Source: Chryseobacterium aquaeductus
GTDB taxonomy: Bacteria > Bacteroidota > Bacteroidia > Flavobacteriales > Weeksellaceae
Assembly (NCBI RefSeq): GCF_905175375.1
Contig: NZ_CAJIMS010000001.1
Span: forward strand, 744,001 to 808,000
Direction: 5' to 3'
Length of the DNA: 64,000 nt
Below are positions 44,661 through 53,636 of this stretch, piece by piece (the stretch's first letter is position 1; every line of letters begins with the position of its first letter). The notes beneath the pieces are model-generated. The model was not told the origin of the DNA, ran no database searches, and saw only the letters and a program-made list of their open reading frames with translations. The position numbers were made by a program, and so were the translations under genes.

Positions 44661-44819
44661 AACACAGAGTTCACTAAGTCTTTTTACTGCTAACTGTTTT
44701 TTAGTTTCACAGAGCCGCTTCGCTTGTAAAAGACCATTATAATTTTAAATATGATGACTTCTTTTACTCTGAAAACTTCCTGAGCCAACTGCTAAAAGCC
44801 AAAAGCCAAAAGCGAAAAA

Positions 44820-45824
44820 CTACCTCTTGATGCGTCCTCCGGAATTTCCGGCCATTACTTCGAGAATATCTTCTGCGCTGCAGTAATTGATGTCGCCTAA
44901 AATGGTGTGTTTGATGGCGCAGGCTGCGTTGGCGAAATTTAATGCTTTTTCGTCGTCGAAATTTAATAAACCATAAATCAAACCTGCGGCAAAAGCATCG
45001 CCCGTTCCTATTCTGTCGACTACGTTGTCTACTTCTAAAAACACAGTTTCAAAGTAGTTTCCGTTGACTAAAGCTCTTCCCTGCGTTTGCTGAGAACTCG
45101 CCGTAACGCCGATTCTTATTTTGTCGAAAATTTTATGAATGGATGGACATTGTTTTTTTAGTTCTTCACAAGCTTCCATGAAACCTTGCTGATCTGATGA
45201 AAACTGAGTTCCTAAAATTTCATTGATCTCATTTACTCCACCGATGAAAATCGTTGAGTAAGAAACCAATTCCTTTAAAACTTCATTTCCGTTTTTGCCA
45301 TATTTCCAAAGGTTGGAACGGTAAGCCGGATCCGTTGTTACTTCAATTCCCATTTCGCGGGCAGTGAGCAAACCTTCTTTCAAAGTTTCGTAAGCGCCTT
45401 CAGAAATTCCCGGACTGATACCTGTCCAGTGGAAATATTCGCAACCTTCCAAAGCTTTTTTCCAGTCTATCTGTTCAGGTTTGATGTTGGCAAAAGAGCC
45501 ATTCAGCCTGTTGTAAGCAATTCTGCTTGCACGAACGGATGAACCAACTTCAAGGAAATATAAACCTAAAGGATGTTCATTTTTATTGATGAAAGCTGTA
45601 TTAATTCCAAAACTTTTGATGAAAGACAATGCTGATTCTCCCACAAAATCGTCAGAAACATTGCTGATATGCGTCACGTTGCAACCCATTGTCGCCAATG
45701 AAGAAGCTACGTTGAGCTCAGTTCCGCCGAAAAAGAATTCCATCTCGTGGCTCTGTTTCATTGTTTTGTTTCCGGGTGGTGAAAGCCTCATGATTACTTC
45801 ACCGAAAGTAAGTATTTTACTCAT
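44820..45824 (-). CDS. kdgK: 2-keto-3-deoxygluconate kinase
   Basis: KdgK phosphorylates KDG to KDPG. The 334-aa protein is a PfkB/ribokinase-type sugar kinase. The opening is ILTFGEVIMRLSPPG, GGTELNVASSLA is the substrate motif, and RIGTGDAFAAGLIYG carries the catalytic Asp and anion hole near residue 282. Other PfkB kinases look alike; its position between eda and uxaC fixes the likely substrate. It is separated from uxaC by a 311-bp gap holding an AACCATTAAG hairpin element. Confidence 0.9.
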   Translation of the reverse strand: MSKILTFGEVIMRLSPPGNKTMKQSHEMEFFFGGTELNVASSLATMGCNVTHISNVSDDFVGESALSFIKSFGINTAFINKNEHPLGLYFLEVGSSVRASRIAYNRLNGSFANIKPEQIDWKKALEGCEYFHWTGISPGISEGAYETLKEGLLTAREMGIEVTTDPAYRSNLWKYGKNGNEVLKELVSYSTIFIGGVNEINEILGTQFSSDQQGFMEACEELKKQCPSIHKIFDKIRIGVTASSQQTQGRALVNGNYFETVFLEVDNVVDRIGTGDAFAAGLIYGLLNFDDEKALNFANAACAIKHTILGDINYCSAEDILEVMAGNSGGRIKR

Positions 45825-45989
45825 AACTTTTAATTGACTTCTTTTTAAACCACAAAAGGCATAAAAGTTTTTGATGCTTTAGTTATTTTGAAGTTTAAAA
45901 TATTGAAATTATAAAGATCACATAAGTTTAAAAATCAAAGATTTTTCTGGACGTTTGACCTTTTAAATATTAAAAAATTACTTTTTTTA

Positions 45990-46113
45990 AACCATTAAGA
46001 TTTATTAAGGAGTTGAGAATAGTTAAGTTTAGCTTCGCATTAAGCGATCTGCTTAATAAAATCTTGGATTTTAAGCTTAAAAAAACTTAACTTCTTAATT
46101 CTCCTTAATGGTT
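45990..46113. repeat. Inverted-repeat element AACCATTAAG, copy 2
   Basis: AACCATTAAG ... CTTAATGGTT ends with a central TTAAGCGATCTGCTTAA hairpin; intergenic between uxaC and kdgK. Confidence 0.75.
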
Positions 46114-46135
46114 CAAATTTTATTTAATTCGAAAT

Positions 46136-47533
46136 TTAAAAATCGAAATAATTTTTAGCATTATGATAACAGATATCGGAAATGGTTTTCCCGATCAGTT
46201 CCATATCATCCGGCAATTCGCCGTTTTTCATTTCTTCACCGAAAAGATTACACAATACTCTTCTGAAATATTCGTGTCTTGGGTAAGATAAGAAACTTCT
46301 GGAATCTGTCAACATTCCTACGAAACAGCTGATCAATCCCATATTTGAAAGGGCATTCATCTGTTTGATCATTCCGTCTTTCTGATCCAAAAACCACCAG
46401 CCTGAACCGAACTGTACTTTTCCTTTGATACTGCCGTCATTAAAATTCCCGATCATTGTTGCGAAAATTTCGTTGTCGGCAGGATTTAAGTTATATAGAA
46501 TTGTTTTGGTCAGTTTATCTTTTCCGTCTAAAGCGTTTAATAATTTAGACAATGTTTCAGCCTGTACGAAGTCACCGATAGAATCCCATCCTGTATCGGG
46601 ACCGAGAATCCGGTGCATTCTTTCGTTATTGTTTCTCAACGCTCCCAAGTGGAATTGCTGAACCCAGCCGAATTTGTGGTAAGTTTCGCCTAAGAACAGT
46701 AAAATGGCAGTTTTGAACTGATTTACCTGTTTTTCAGCGATTACTTTTCCTGAAATTTTATCATTAAAAATGGCGTTTACTTCAGCTTCTGAAACTTCCT
46801 CGAAAGAAATATTGTTCAATCCGTGGTCGCAGAGTCTGCATCCGTTTTCGTGGAAATATTCTATTCTTTTTAGTAAAGCATCGCACAAAGTCTGGTAAGA
46901 ATTGATTTCAATTCCGGCAGATTCACCCAATTTAGAAATATAATCTGCGAAGTTGTGGTTTTCAATCAAAATTGCTTTATCAGGACGGAAAGCGGTACTT
47001 ACTTTAATGCTGAAATCACTTTTCGCCAAATCCTGATGATAATTTAAGACATCGATCGGATCTTCTGTTGTACACAAAGATTCTACGTTCATCATTTTCA
47101 GCAAACCTCTTGTTGACTTTTCAGGAGTCTGAAGCTGCGCCGTTATGTTGTCGTAAATATCTGATGCGTTTTTTTCGTTTAATAATTCATCGATCCCGAA
47201 GTAACGCTTTAATTCTAAATGCGTCCAGTGGTACAAAGGATTTCTTAAAGTATAAGGAACCGTTTTTGCCCAAGCCTCGAACTTTTCTTTGTCTGAAGCT
47301 TCGCCTGTGATAAATTTTTCATTCACTCCCATCGTACGCATTGCACGCCATTTGTAATGATCGCCGGCAATCCAAACTTTAGAAATATTATCGAAAACCG
47401 TATCTTCAGCGATATCTTTTGGAATCAAGTGATTATGATAATCGATGATCGGCTGTTTTTCTGCGAAATTGAAGTATAATTCTTCCGCGTATTTATTTTG
47501 TAGTAAAAAATTATCTGTAATAAAAGATTTCAT
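46136..47533 (-). CDS. uxaC: Glucuronate / galacturonate isomerase
   Basis: UxaC converts D-galacturonate to D-tagaturonate (and D-glucuronate to fructuronate). The 465-aa length is typical. Marks are the metal-site IIDYHNHLIP near residue 30, MRTMGVNEKFITG, LCTTEDPID, and the C-terminal DSRSFLSYPRHEYFRR. Together with uxaB and uxaA downstream it gives the full galacturonate-to-KDG route. It follows kduD after an 18-bp gap. Confidence 0.95.
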   Translation of the reverse strand: MKSFITDNFLLQNKYAEELYFNFAEKQPIIDYHNHLIPKDIAEDTVFDNISKVWIAGDHYKWRAMRTMGVNEKFITGEASDKEKFEAWAKTVPYTLRNPLYHWTHLELKRYFGIDELLNEKNASDIYDNITAQLQTPEKSTRGLLKMMNVESLCTTEDPIDVLNYHQDLAKSDFSIKVSTAFRPDKAILIENHNFADYISKLGESAGIEINSYQTLCDALLKRIEYFHENGCRLCDHGLNNISFEEVSEAEVNAIFNDKISGKVIAEKQVNQFKTAILLFLGETYHKFGWVQQFHLGALRNNNERMHRILGPDTGWDSIGDFVQAETLSKLLNALDGKDKLTKTILYNLNPADNEIFATMIGNFNDGSIKGKVQFGSGWWFLDQKDGMIKQMNALSNMGLISCFVGMLTDSRSFLSYPRHEYFRRVLCNLFGEEMKNGELPDDMELIGKTISDICYHNAKNYFDF

Positions 47534-47551
47534 TTCTGTAAAATTCTTGTG

Positions 47552-48334
47552 TTATTCATTAGCAGGTTTCCCGATGGTCGCCAAAATACCTCCATCCACA
47601 TAAATAATGTGTCCGTTGATAAATTTACTTGCGTCTGAAGCTAAGAAAATAGCCGTACCTGCAAGATCTTCCGGGTTTCCCCATCTGCCTTCCGGAGTTC
47701 TGCTGATGATAAATTCGTTAAACGGATGACCGTCTACTCTAATTGGTTCTGTCTGGGTCGTCGCAAAATATCCGGGACCGATTCCGTTCACCTGAATATT
47801 GTGTTTTGCCCATTCTGTTGCTAAATTTTTGGTCAGCATTTTCAGTCCGCCTTTTGCAGAAGCATATGCTACTACATTATCACGGCCAAGCTCACTCATC
47901 ATCGAGCAAATATTGATGATTTTACCGGATTTTCTTTTGATCATGTGTTTCCCAACCAGTTGAGACATAATGAAAGGACCGGTAAGATCTACATCGATTA
48001 CTTTTCGAAAGTCTGCAACATCCATCTCCAAAGCCGGAACACGCTTGATGATCCCCGCATTATTGACCAGGATGTCTATTTTCCCATGTGTAGCAAGCAT
48101 TAATGCTACTTTCTGAGCAGCTTCACGTTCATCTGTCACATCAAAAAGATAACCTGTCGCATTATATCCTTTACTGCGATAATATTCTAAGGCTTCGTCT
48201 AACTTTGATGGAGTTGTACTTGTGATTGCCAGCTCGGCACCTGCAGAAGCAAGACCTTCAGCCATTGCCATTCCTAATCCGTGAGTGCCGCCTGTTACAA
48301 CGGCTACTTTTCCGGATAAATCGAATAAATTCAT
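47552..48334 (-). CDS. kduD: 2-dehydro-3-deoxygluconate 5-dehydrogenase (KduD-like SDR)
   Basis: A 260-aa classical SDR: coenzyme motif VTGGTHGLG near residue 13, LVNNAGI in the middle, ICSMMSE for the catalytic Ser and YASAKGG for YxxxK. KduD reduces 2,5-diketo-3-deoxygluconate (DKII) to KDG in breakdown of unsaturated uronates. The SDR family is broad, and gluconate 5-dehydrogenase is the closest look-alike, but being 10 bp downstream of kduI makes KduD the natural call. Confidence 0.9.
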   Translation of the reverse strand: MNLFDLSGKVAVVTGGTHGLGMAMAEGLASAGAELAITSTTPSKLDEALEYYRSKGYNATGYLFDVTDEREAAQKVALMLATHGKIDILVNNAGIIKRVPALEMDVADFRKVIDVDLTGPFIMSQLVGKHMIKRKSGKIINICSMMSELGRDNVVAYASAKGGLKMLTKNLATEWAKHNIQVNGIGPGYFATTQTEPIRVDGHPFNEFIISRTPEGRWGNPEDLAGTAIFLASDASKFINGHIIYVDGGILATIGKPANE

Positions 48335-48344
48335 GTGGAAAAAA

Positions 48345-49181
48345 TTACTTTAGTTCGTTAGTTTTAACAGCGTCCATGTCACCATAATCCATATTTTCTC
48401 CTGCCATTCCCCAGATAAAAGTGTAGTTGGAAGTACCAACACCTGAATGAATAGACCATTCAGGAGACAAAACCACCTGATTATTTTGCATGAAAATATG
48501 TCGGGTTTCCTGAGGTTGTCCTAAAAAGTGACTTACAGTCTGTCCTTCTTCAAGATCAAAATAAAAATAAGCTTCCATTCTTCGGGTATGCGTGTGAGAA
48601 GGCATCGTGTTCCAAACACTTCCTTCGTGCAATTCGGTCATTCCCATTTGTAGCTGACAGGTTTCCAGTACGCTGTTGACGATCAGTTTATTGATCGTAC
48701 GTCTGTTGGCGTATTTTTCTTCACCTAATTCTACAATTTCGGCTTCATTTTTAGTGATTTTCTTTGTAGGGAAAGTGTGATGCGCCGGTGCAGAATTGAA
48801 ATAGAATAAAGTCTGACCTTCATTTCCTTTTTCAAAAACAACATCTTTTGCTCCTTTTCCTATGTATAAAGCTTCTTTATTTCCAAGCTCGAAAACTTCT
48901 CCGTCGACAGTTACCTTTCCGGCAGCGCCTACGTTGATAATTCCCAATTCTCTTCTGTCAAGGAAGTTTTCTGCCTTCAGATCATCGGTAGGCTCTAGTT
49001 TTAATGCGCTTTTCACGGGCATTGCACCACCTACGATCATTCTGTCGTACATTGTATACACTACATTGATTTGATCTTCATTAAATAAATCATTGATTAG
49101 AAACTCCCTTCTCAGATCTTCAGTTGTATATTTTTTTACATCTTCAGGATGATGGGCGTATCGAAATTCTGATTTTGTCAT
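48345..49181 (-). CDS. kduI: 5-dehydro-4-deoxy-D-glucuronate isomerase
   Basis: KduI converts 5-keto-4-deoxyuronate (DKI), the open form of the unsaturated galacturonate released by pectate lyases and GH105, to DKII. The 278-aa bicupin protein shows SEFRYAHHPEDVKKYT at the N-terminus, and the zinc-site histidines and Glu in MPSHTHTRRMEAYFYF, with a further His in SIHSGVGTSNY. It is the first gene of the uronate operon. A palindrome centred on AATCGATT lies 50 bp upstream of its start. Confidence 0.95.
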   Translation of the reverse strand: MTKSEFRYAHHPEDVKKYTTEDLRREFLINDLFNEDQINVVYTMYDRMIVGGAMPVKSALKLEPTDDLKAENFLDRRELGIINVGAAGKVTVDGEVFELGNKEALYIGKGAKDVVFEKGNEGQTLFYFNSAPAHHTFPTKKITKNEAEIVELGEEKYANRRTINKLIVNSVLETCQLQMGMTELHEGSVWNTMPSHTHTRRMEAYFYFDLEEGQTVSHFLGQPQETRHIFMQNNQVVLSPEWSIHSGVGTSNYTFIWGMAGENMDYGDMDAVKTNELK

Positions 49182-49230
49182 ACTCTAGATTTTAAACTTA
49201 AATTACGGTTTCTAAAAAAACTGTTAACAT

Positions 49231-49248
49231 TGCGTAATCGATTGCATT
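49231..49248. promoter_or_regulatory. Putative LacI-family operator, kduI side
   Basis: TGCGTAATCGATTGCATT, an imperfect palindrome with core AATCGATT, 50 bp upstream of kduI. Confidence 0.55.
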
Positions 49249-49928
49249 AAATTACACTCAATTTGTACAGAAATACTTGTCGATAAATATATAGATAATA
49301 TGTATTCCGTTAACAAAAAATTCATTTAAATTTATAAACAATTGATTTACATCGCGATAAAATTCATTTCTAAGAAAAATTTAAGAAAATTTAAGAACTG
49401 GAAAGTTGATTATTTTAACGAAAATAAGCGCAAACCTCTTAATCTATCAAAATCGTGCCACGAAACAGCCTCATGATGACACTCATGAAGTATAGATAAT
49501 TATATTTAAAAAATAATCTCTTTGTCATGTTAAATTATCGCAATTTGGTAAGAATTAGAAAATAATGTTGGGATTTAGGTTTTAGAAAACTGATAAAAAT
49601 CACCTTTTTTTTAAAAAAATTGGTTCGTGAGTATATATTTTGGTAATTTTTCTGAGACAATATTTATCGCTTTTCAATCGAATTTTGAGGTTTTTATGTG
49701 GCTTTGCGACACAAAAATCATCTTTTTTAAAGATAAACTTGCACCTTTCGGAAATTCATTTAATTATCTATAAGTCAACAAATTAATTGATAACTTTTAT
49801 TATAAAATCACTTATCATTAAAATGACAAAACAGGTAAATTAATAAAAAAATAATATTTTATTCTTTGTGTATTGGAAAATAATATTAGTTTAGGAGCCA
49901 CGATAAAATAACTGTTGTGAAAAATTAC

Positions 49929-49940
49929 GCAATCGATTGC
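49929..49940. promoter_or_regulatory. Putative LacI-family operator, susCD side
   Basis: GCAATCGATTGC, a perfect 12-bp palindrome inside TTACGCAATCGATTGCACAA. It is 66 bp before the point where the susD remnant frame begins, and has the central CG symmetry usual for LacI-family sites. Confidence 0.6.
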
Positions 49941-50006
49941 ACAAGAATATGCGTAGAAAATTAAACATTAAAATACAGAGTACTTAAAATCCACAAAAAC
50001 TAATGA

Positions 50007-51053
50007 GACATCATCAATTCTGGTCAGCATCAATTGAATCCGAGTTACGAAGGCTTGTTCAGATCTTTACATACCAACACTCCAGATTCATCTAATGAAA
50101 TGATCTACAGCATCGGAGCGTTTGGAGGAAATTCAAGAACAGATAGTAAGATTGGGTACTACAATGGTTTAAGACATGATGACACCGAATGGAAATCTTC
50201 CGGTGGTGTGAATGCAATACCTGTTTATTTTTATGAATTCAGTAAATTTGATCTTAGAAGAGATGTTAATATTGCTATCTACAGAATAAGCACTACTAAA
50301 CAAGCAGATCTGCAAACTTCTATTAATTGGAATGACGGAAAATTCAGAAAATCATGGACAAGCATTACAGGAACTTCACAGAATCTTGGAATTGACTGGC
50401 CATTATTAAGATATGCTGATATTTTACTAATGTTTGCAGAAGCTGATAATGAATTGAATAACGGTCCTTCAGCTGAAGCTTTAAATGCAGTTTTAAAAGT
50501 AAGACAAAGAGCTTATGCTGGAAATCTTTCACAAGTAGGAACAATTCCTACAGGCAAGCAGAACTTCTTTAATTTTATCGTAAAAGAAAGAATGCTGGAA
50601 TTAGGTGATGAAGGTCTTAGAAAATATGATCTTATCCGTTGGAATTTATTAGAAACAAAAATCAATGAAACCAAACAGAAGCTTACCCAATTTATGAATG
50701 GTACAGGTGCTTATGTTGGTGTTCCGGAATATATTTTCTACAAAAAACCAGCTTCTACTGTTACCAACTATGTGCCTACCAAAACAGCACAGCAAAATGT
50801 TTTAGATATAGATTTTTACACAACAGGCGGAGTTGCAAAAGCTGATATTTTCTACACTCCGAATCAATCAGTTGCTACCCCGTCAGGATACACAAAAGTA
50901 AACTGGAGACTTGCAGTAACGCAACCATACATAAGTGGAGATCATGTAAAAAGCTATGCACATTTTTTTCAGCCAAACAAAAAAGAATTGTTGCCAATCG
51001 CATTAGACGTTATCAACTCTAATTATAATCTTACTCAAGATTACGGTTATTAG
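50007..51053 (+). pseudogene. SusD/RagB family protein, N-terminally truncated
   Basis: The frame from 50007 (just after an in-frame TGA) encodes about 348 residues that match the second half of a SusD-type glycan-binding lipoprotein: the IINSGQHQLNPSYEGLF segment, LLRYADILLMFAEADNE, the KERMLELGDEGLRKYDLIRW motif, and a C-terminal QPNKKELLPIALDVI. SusD proteins are usually 500-600 aa with a lipoprotein signal; here the first 200 or more residues and the signal are missing. No SusC (TonB-dependent receptor) gene is present upstream. A TTG or GTG start is possible but would give a protein without export signal, so it is very likely non-functional. Confidence 0.8.
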
Positions 51054-51080
51054 ATCAAAGATACATTCATATTAATTTTG

Positions 51081-51122
51081 ATACAGACTTTCTCCTTCAT
51101 TGGAGCAAAGTCTGTATTTTTC
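51081..51122 (+). terminator. Terminator between susD and the pectin enzymes
   Basis: ATACAGACTTT ... AAAGTCTGTAT with an inner TCC/GGA extension, T run after. It lies 28 bp past the susD stop and 21 bp before the next gene, a place where polysaccharide loci often have attenuation. Confidence 0.8.
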
Positions 51123-51142
51123 CAAATGAAAAATTCAGCTCT

Positions 51143-52168
51143 ATGAAGATTTCCTTTTTTTACAAAAAAACAAAATTCTTATTCGTTTTTTCAGTAGTTA
51201 TAATCAACCTTCTTTCTTTCAAGATTAATGATGCTAAAACAATCATTGTTTCGAAAGACGGAAAAGGAAATTTCACTACCATTCAGCAAGCAATCAATGC
51301 TGTTGGGGAAGAAACCAATGAGAGAATAAAAATCATTGTAAAACCCGGAATTTACAGAGAAAAAGTCACAATACCTGCCGAAAAAAGTCCGATAAGTCTG
51401 ATTGGAGAAGATTTGGAGAAAACTATCTTGGTTTACGGAGATTATGCTTCAAAACAAAATGCTGAGGGTAAAAACATTGGAACAACTGGCTCATCTACTC
51501 TGTTTATCTTTTCCGATGATTTTTCAGCAAAAAACATCACGGTTCAAAATGACGCAGGACCCGTGGGACAAGCAGTTGCATTGTTAACGACAGGTGACAG
51601 AATTGTATTTGAAAGCTGCCGTTTTCTGGGATTTCAGGACACTTTATATACAAAAGGATCTCAGGATAATCCGGACAAAAGCAAACCTTCCCGCAATTAT
51701 TTCAAAAATTGCTACATCGAAGGAACGACCGATTACATCTTCGGAGCAGGAACTGCAGTATTTGAAAAATGCACGATTTACTCAAAAAAAAATGCTTCCT
51801 ATATCACTGCCGCCTCCACGCCACAAGGTCAAGAGTTCGGTTATGTGTTTTTTAACTGTAATTTAACAGGAGATTCTGCGCCAAATTCTGTATATTTGGG
51901 AAGACCTTGGAGGTCATTTGCAAAAACAGTTTTCATTGATTGTGCAATCGATTCCACAATAAAGCCTGAAGGCTGGCACAATTGGGGAAAACCTGAAGCT
52001 GAGGAGAATACTTTATATGCAGAATATAATTCTTCAGGTATTGGTGCCAATGCCAAAAAAAGAGTCTCCTGGTCACATCAACTCACTAAAGAAGAGAGCA
52101 AAAAATACACAGTGAAAAATATTTTAGCAGGAAAAGACAATTGGAATTTTAAGAAAAGTTTACAGTAA
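51143..52168 (+). CDS. Pectin methylesterase, CE8
   Basis: A secreted 341-aa pectinesterase that removes methyl esters from homogalacturonan. A hydrophobic signal covers about residues 9-26. CE8 motifs are present in order: the GTTGSSTLFIFSDDF strand, GPVGQAVALLTTGDR, FLGFQDTLYTK with the catalytic Asp, GTTDYIFGAGTAVF with the second Asp, and YLGRPWRSFAK with the substrate-binding Arg and Trp. It follows the terminator and heads the enzyme gene set. A near-palindrome like the LacI sites lies inside its frame at 51941-51958. Confidence 0.93.
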   Translation: MKISFFYKKTKFLFVFSVVIINLLSFKINDAKTIIVSKDGKGNFTTIQQAINAVGEETNERIKIIVKPGIYREKVTIPAEKSPISLIGEDLEKTILVYGDYASKQNAEGKNIGTTGSSTLFIFSDDFSAKNITVQNDAGPVGQAVALLTTGDRIVFESCRFLGFQDTLYTKGSQDNPDKSKPSRNYFKNCYIEGTTDYIFGAGTAVFEKCTIYSKKNASYITAASTPQGQEFGYVFFNCNLTGDSAPNSVYLGRPWRSFAKTVFIDCAIDSTIKPEGWHNWGKPEAEENTLYAEYNSSGIGANAKKRVSWSHQLTKEESKKYTVKNILAGKDNWNFKKSLQ

Positions 52169-52199
52169 CCTTTTTAAAAATATCACCAAATTATTATTA

Positions 52200-53624
52200 A
52201 TGAAGTTCGATCTCAGACATATCATCTCAACGGCAGCAATACTTTGCACTTTTTCGGCAATTGTTTCAGCTCAAGATCACGATGTTCTCAGTTTTCCGGG
52301 AGCAGAAGGTTTTGGGAGATATACGACAGGAGGAAGAGGCGGAAAAGTTTTTACAGTAACCAAAATCACTGATGATGGCTCCGAAGGAACTTTGAGATTT
52401 GCTTTAAAACAAAATGGTCCAAGATATATTATTTTTAAAACTTCCGGAACCATTTTTCTTGAGTCTCCTTTAAAAATCACTGAAGGGAACTTAACCATTG
52501 CAGGACAAACCGCTCCCGGAGAAGGAATTACCATTGCCAATTACGAAACTTTTGTTGCGGCTGATAACGTCATCATTCGTTATGTAAGATTCAGAATGGG
52601 TGATCAGAAAAAATTTGAAGGTGATGCTTTTGGCGCAAGATTTATAAAAAATTTAATGGTCGACCACTGCTCGATGAGTTGGTCTACGGACGAAACAGTT
52701 TCCATTTATGCAAACGAAAACACTACATTACAATGGTGTGTGATCGCTGAAAGTTTAAGAAATTCTGCACATCAAAAAGGCGCTCACGGATATGGCGGAA
52801 TTGCCGGTGGAAAATTCGCCTCTTTTCATCATAATATTTATGCGAACCACGATAGCAGAAATCCTAGATTGGGAGAATATGCGGGAAGTAAATTTGCACT
52901 CACTGACCTTACAGATTTTAGAAATAACGTCATCTATAACTGGGGACACAACAGCATCTACGGTGGCGAAGGTATGAACGTAAATATCATCAACAACTAT
53001 TACAAACCTGGTCCAGCAACTGTACACAAACAAAGAATTGTGGCTATTGATAAAAATGAAAAACCTGAAACTGAAGTCTATAACATCTGGGGGAAATATT
53101 ACATCAACGGAAATATTGTGGAAGGAAGTCCGGAAGTAACAGAAAACAACTGGAATTTGGGAGTTTTTAATCAAATAAAATCTTCATACAATTTGACAGA
53201 TGCCGATAAAAATTCAATTAAAATAAATCAGCCGCACGATATTAAAAATAACGTAACTACACATTCAGCTCAGGAAGCTTACGAAAAAATACTAAATTTT
53301 GGTGGTGCAAGCTTGGTGAGAGATGCCATAGATTTACGAGTAGTAAATGAGGTTAAAAAAGGAACTTTTACCTACAACGGATCTCGAGGAAGTAAAAACG
53401 GAATCATCGATTCTCAAGATGATGTAGGTGGGTTTCCAGATTTAAAACAAAGAAATATTCTTATAGATACAGATAATGACGGAATGCCGGATGAGTGGGA
53501 AATAAAAAATAATCTAGATCCTGAAAGTGCCAATGCGAACGGAAGAGATTTGGATAAAAATTATGACAATCTGGAAATTTACACGCATGATATTGTAAAA
53601 CATATCACAAAAAAACAATTTTAA
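52200..53624 (+). CDS. Pectate lyase, PL1-like
   Basis: A 474-aa secreted polysaccharide lyase (signal peptide ending near VSAQ, residue 25). The parallel beta-helix opens with FPGAEGFGRYTTGGRGGKV and goes on with TAPGEGITIANYET, NVIIRYVRFRMGD and MVDHCSMSWSTDE (calcium and substrate site). HNIYANHDSRNPRLGEY carries the catalytic-Arg region. The C-terminus has a DTDNDGMPDEWE calcium-binding repeat. It cleaves polygalacturonate by beta-elimination, giving unsaturated oligomers for GH105, KdgF and KduI. Family assignment is by motif; subfamily is not determined. Confidence 0.9.
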   Translation: MKFDLRHIISTAAILCTFSAIVSAQDHDVLSFPGAEGFGRYTTGGRGGKVFTVTKITDDGSEGTLRFALKQNGPRYIIFKTSGTIFLESPLKITEGNLTIAGQTAPGEGITIANYETFVAADNVIIRYVRFRMGDQKKFEGDAFGARFIKNLMVDHCSMSWSTDETVSIYANENTTLQWCVIAESLRNSAHQKGAHGYGGIAGGKFASFHHNIYANHDSRNPRLGEYAGSKFALTDLTDFRNNVIYNWGHNSIYGGEGMNVNIINNYYKPGPATVHKQRIVAIDKNEKPETEVYNIWGKYYINGNIVEGSPEVTENNWNLGVFNQIKSSYNLTDADKNSIKINQPHDIKNNVTTHSAQEAYEKILNFGGASLVRDAIDLRVVNEVKKGTFTYNGSRGSKNGIIDSQDDVGGFPDLKQRNILIDTDNDGMPDEWEIKNNLDPESANANGRDLDKNYDNLEIYTHDIVKHITKKQF

Positions 53625-53636
53625 AAATCAGAAAAT

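Larger units (their letters stand above)
49182..50006. other. Divergent control region of the pectin island
   Basis: 825 bp with no reading frame of note, between kduI (minus) and the susD remnant (plus). It is very AT-rich and carries two AATCGATT palindromes near its two ends, each close to one of the two transcription units. The right end reads like an intact promoter and leader running directly into a truncated gene. Confidence 0.6.

Noticed and set aside
49182..50006. Hidden small gene or RNA in the divergent region
   Set aside because: No frame with a plausible start and composition, and no strong stem-loops apart from the short palindromes.
50034..51053. Intact short SusD starting at TTG 50034
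   Set aside because: The conserved frame continues upstream to 50007 without a start, the lipoprotein signal is missing, and the N-terminal TPR part of SusD is absent.
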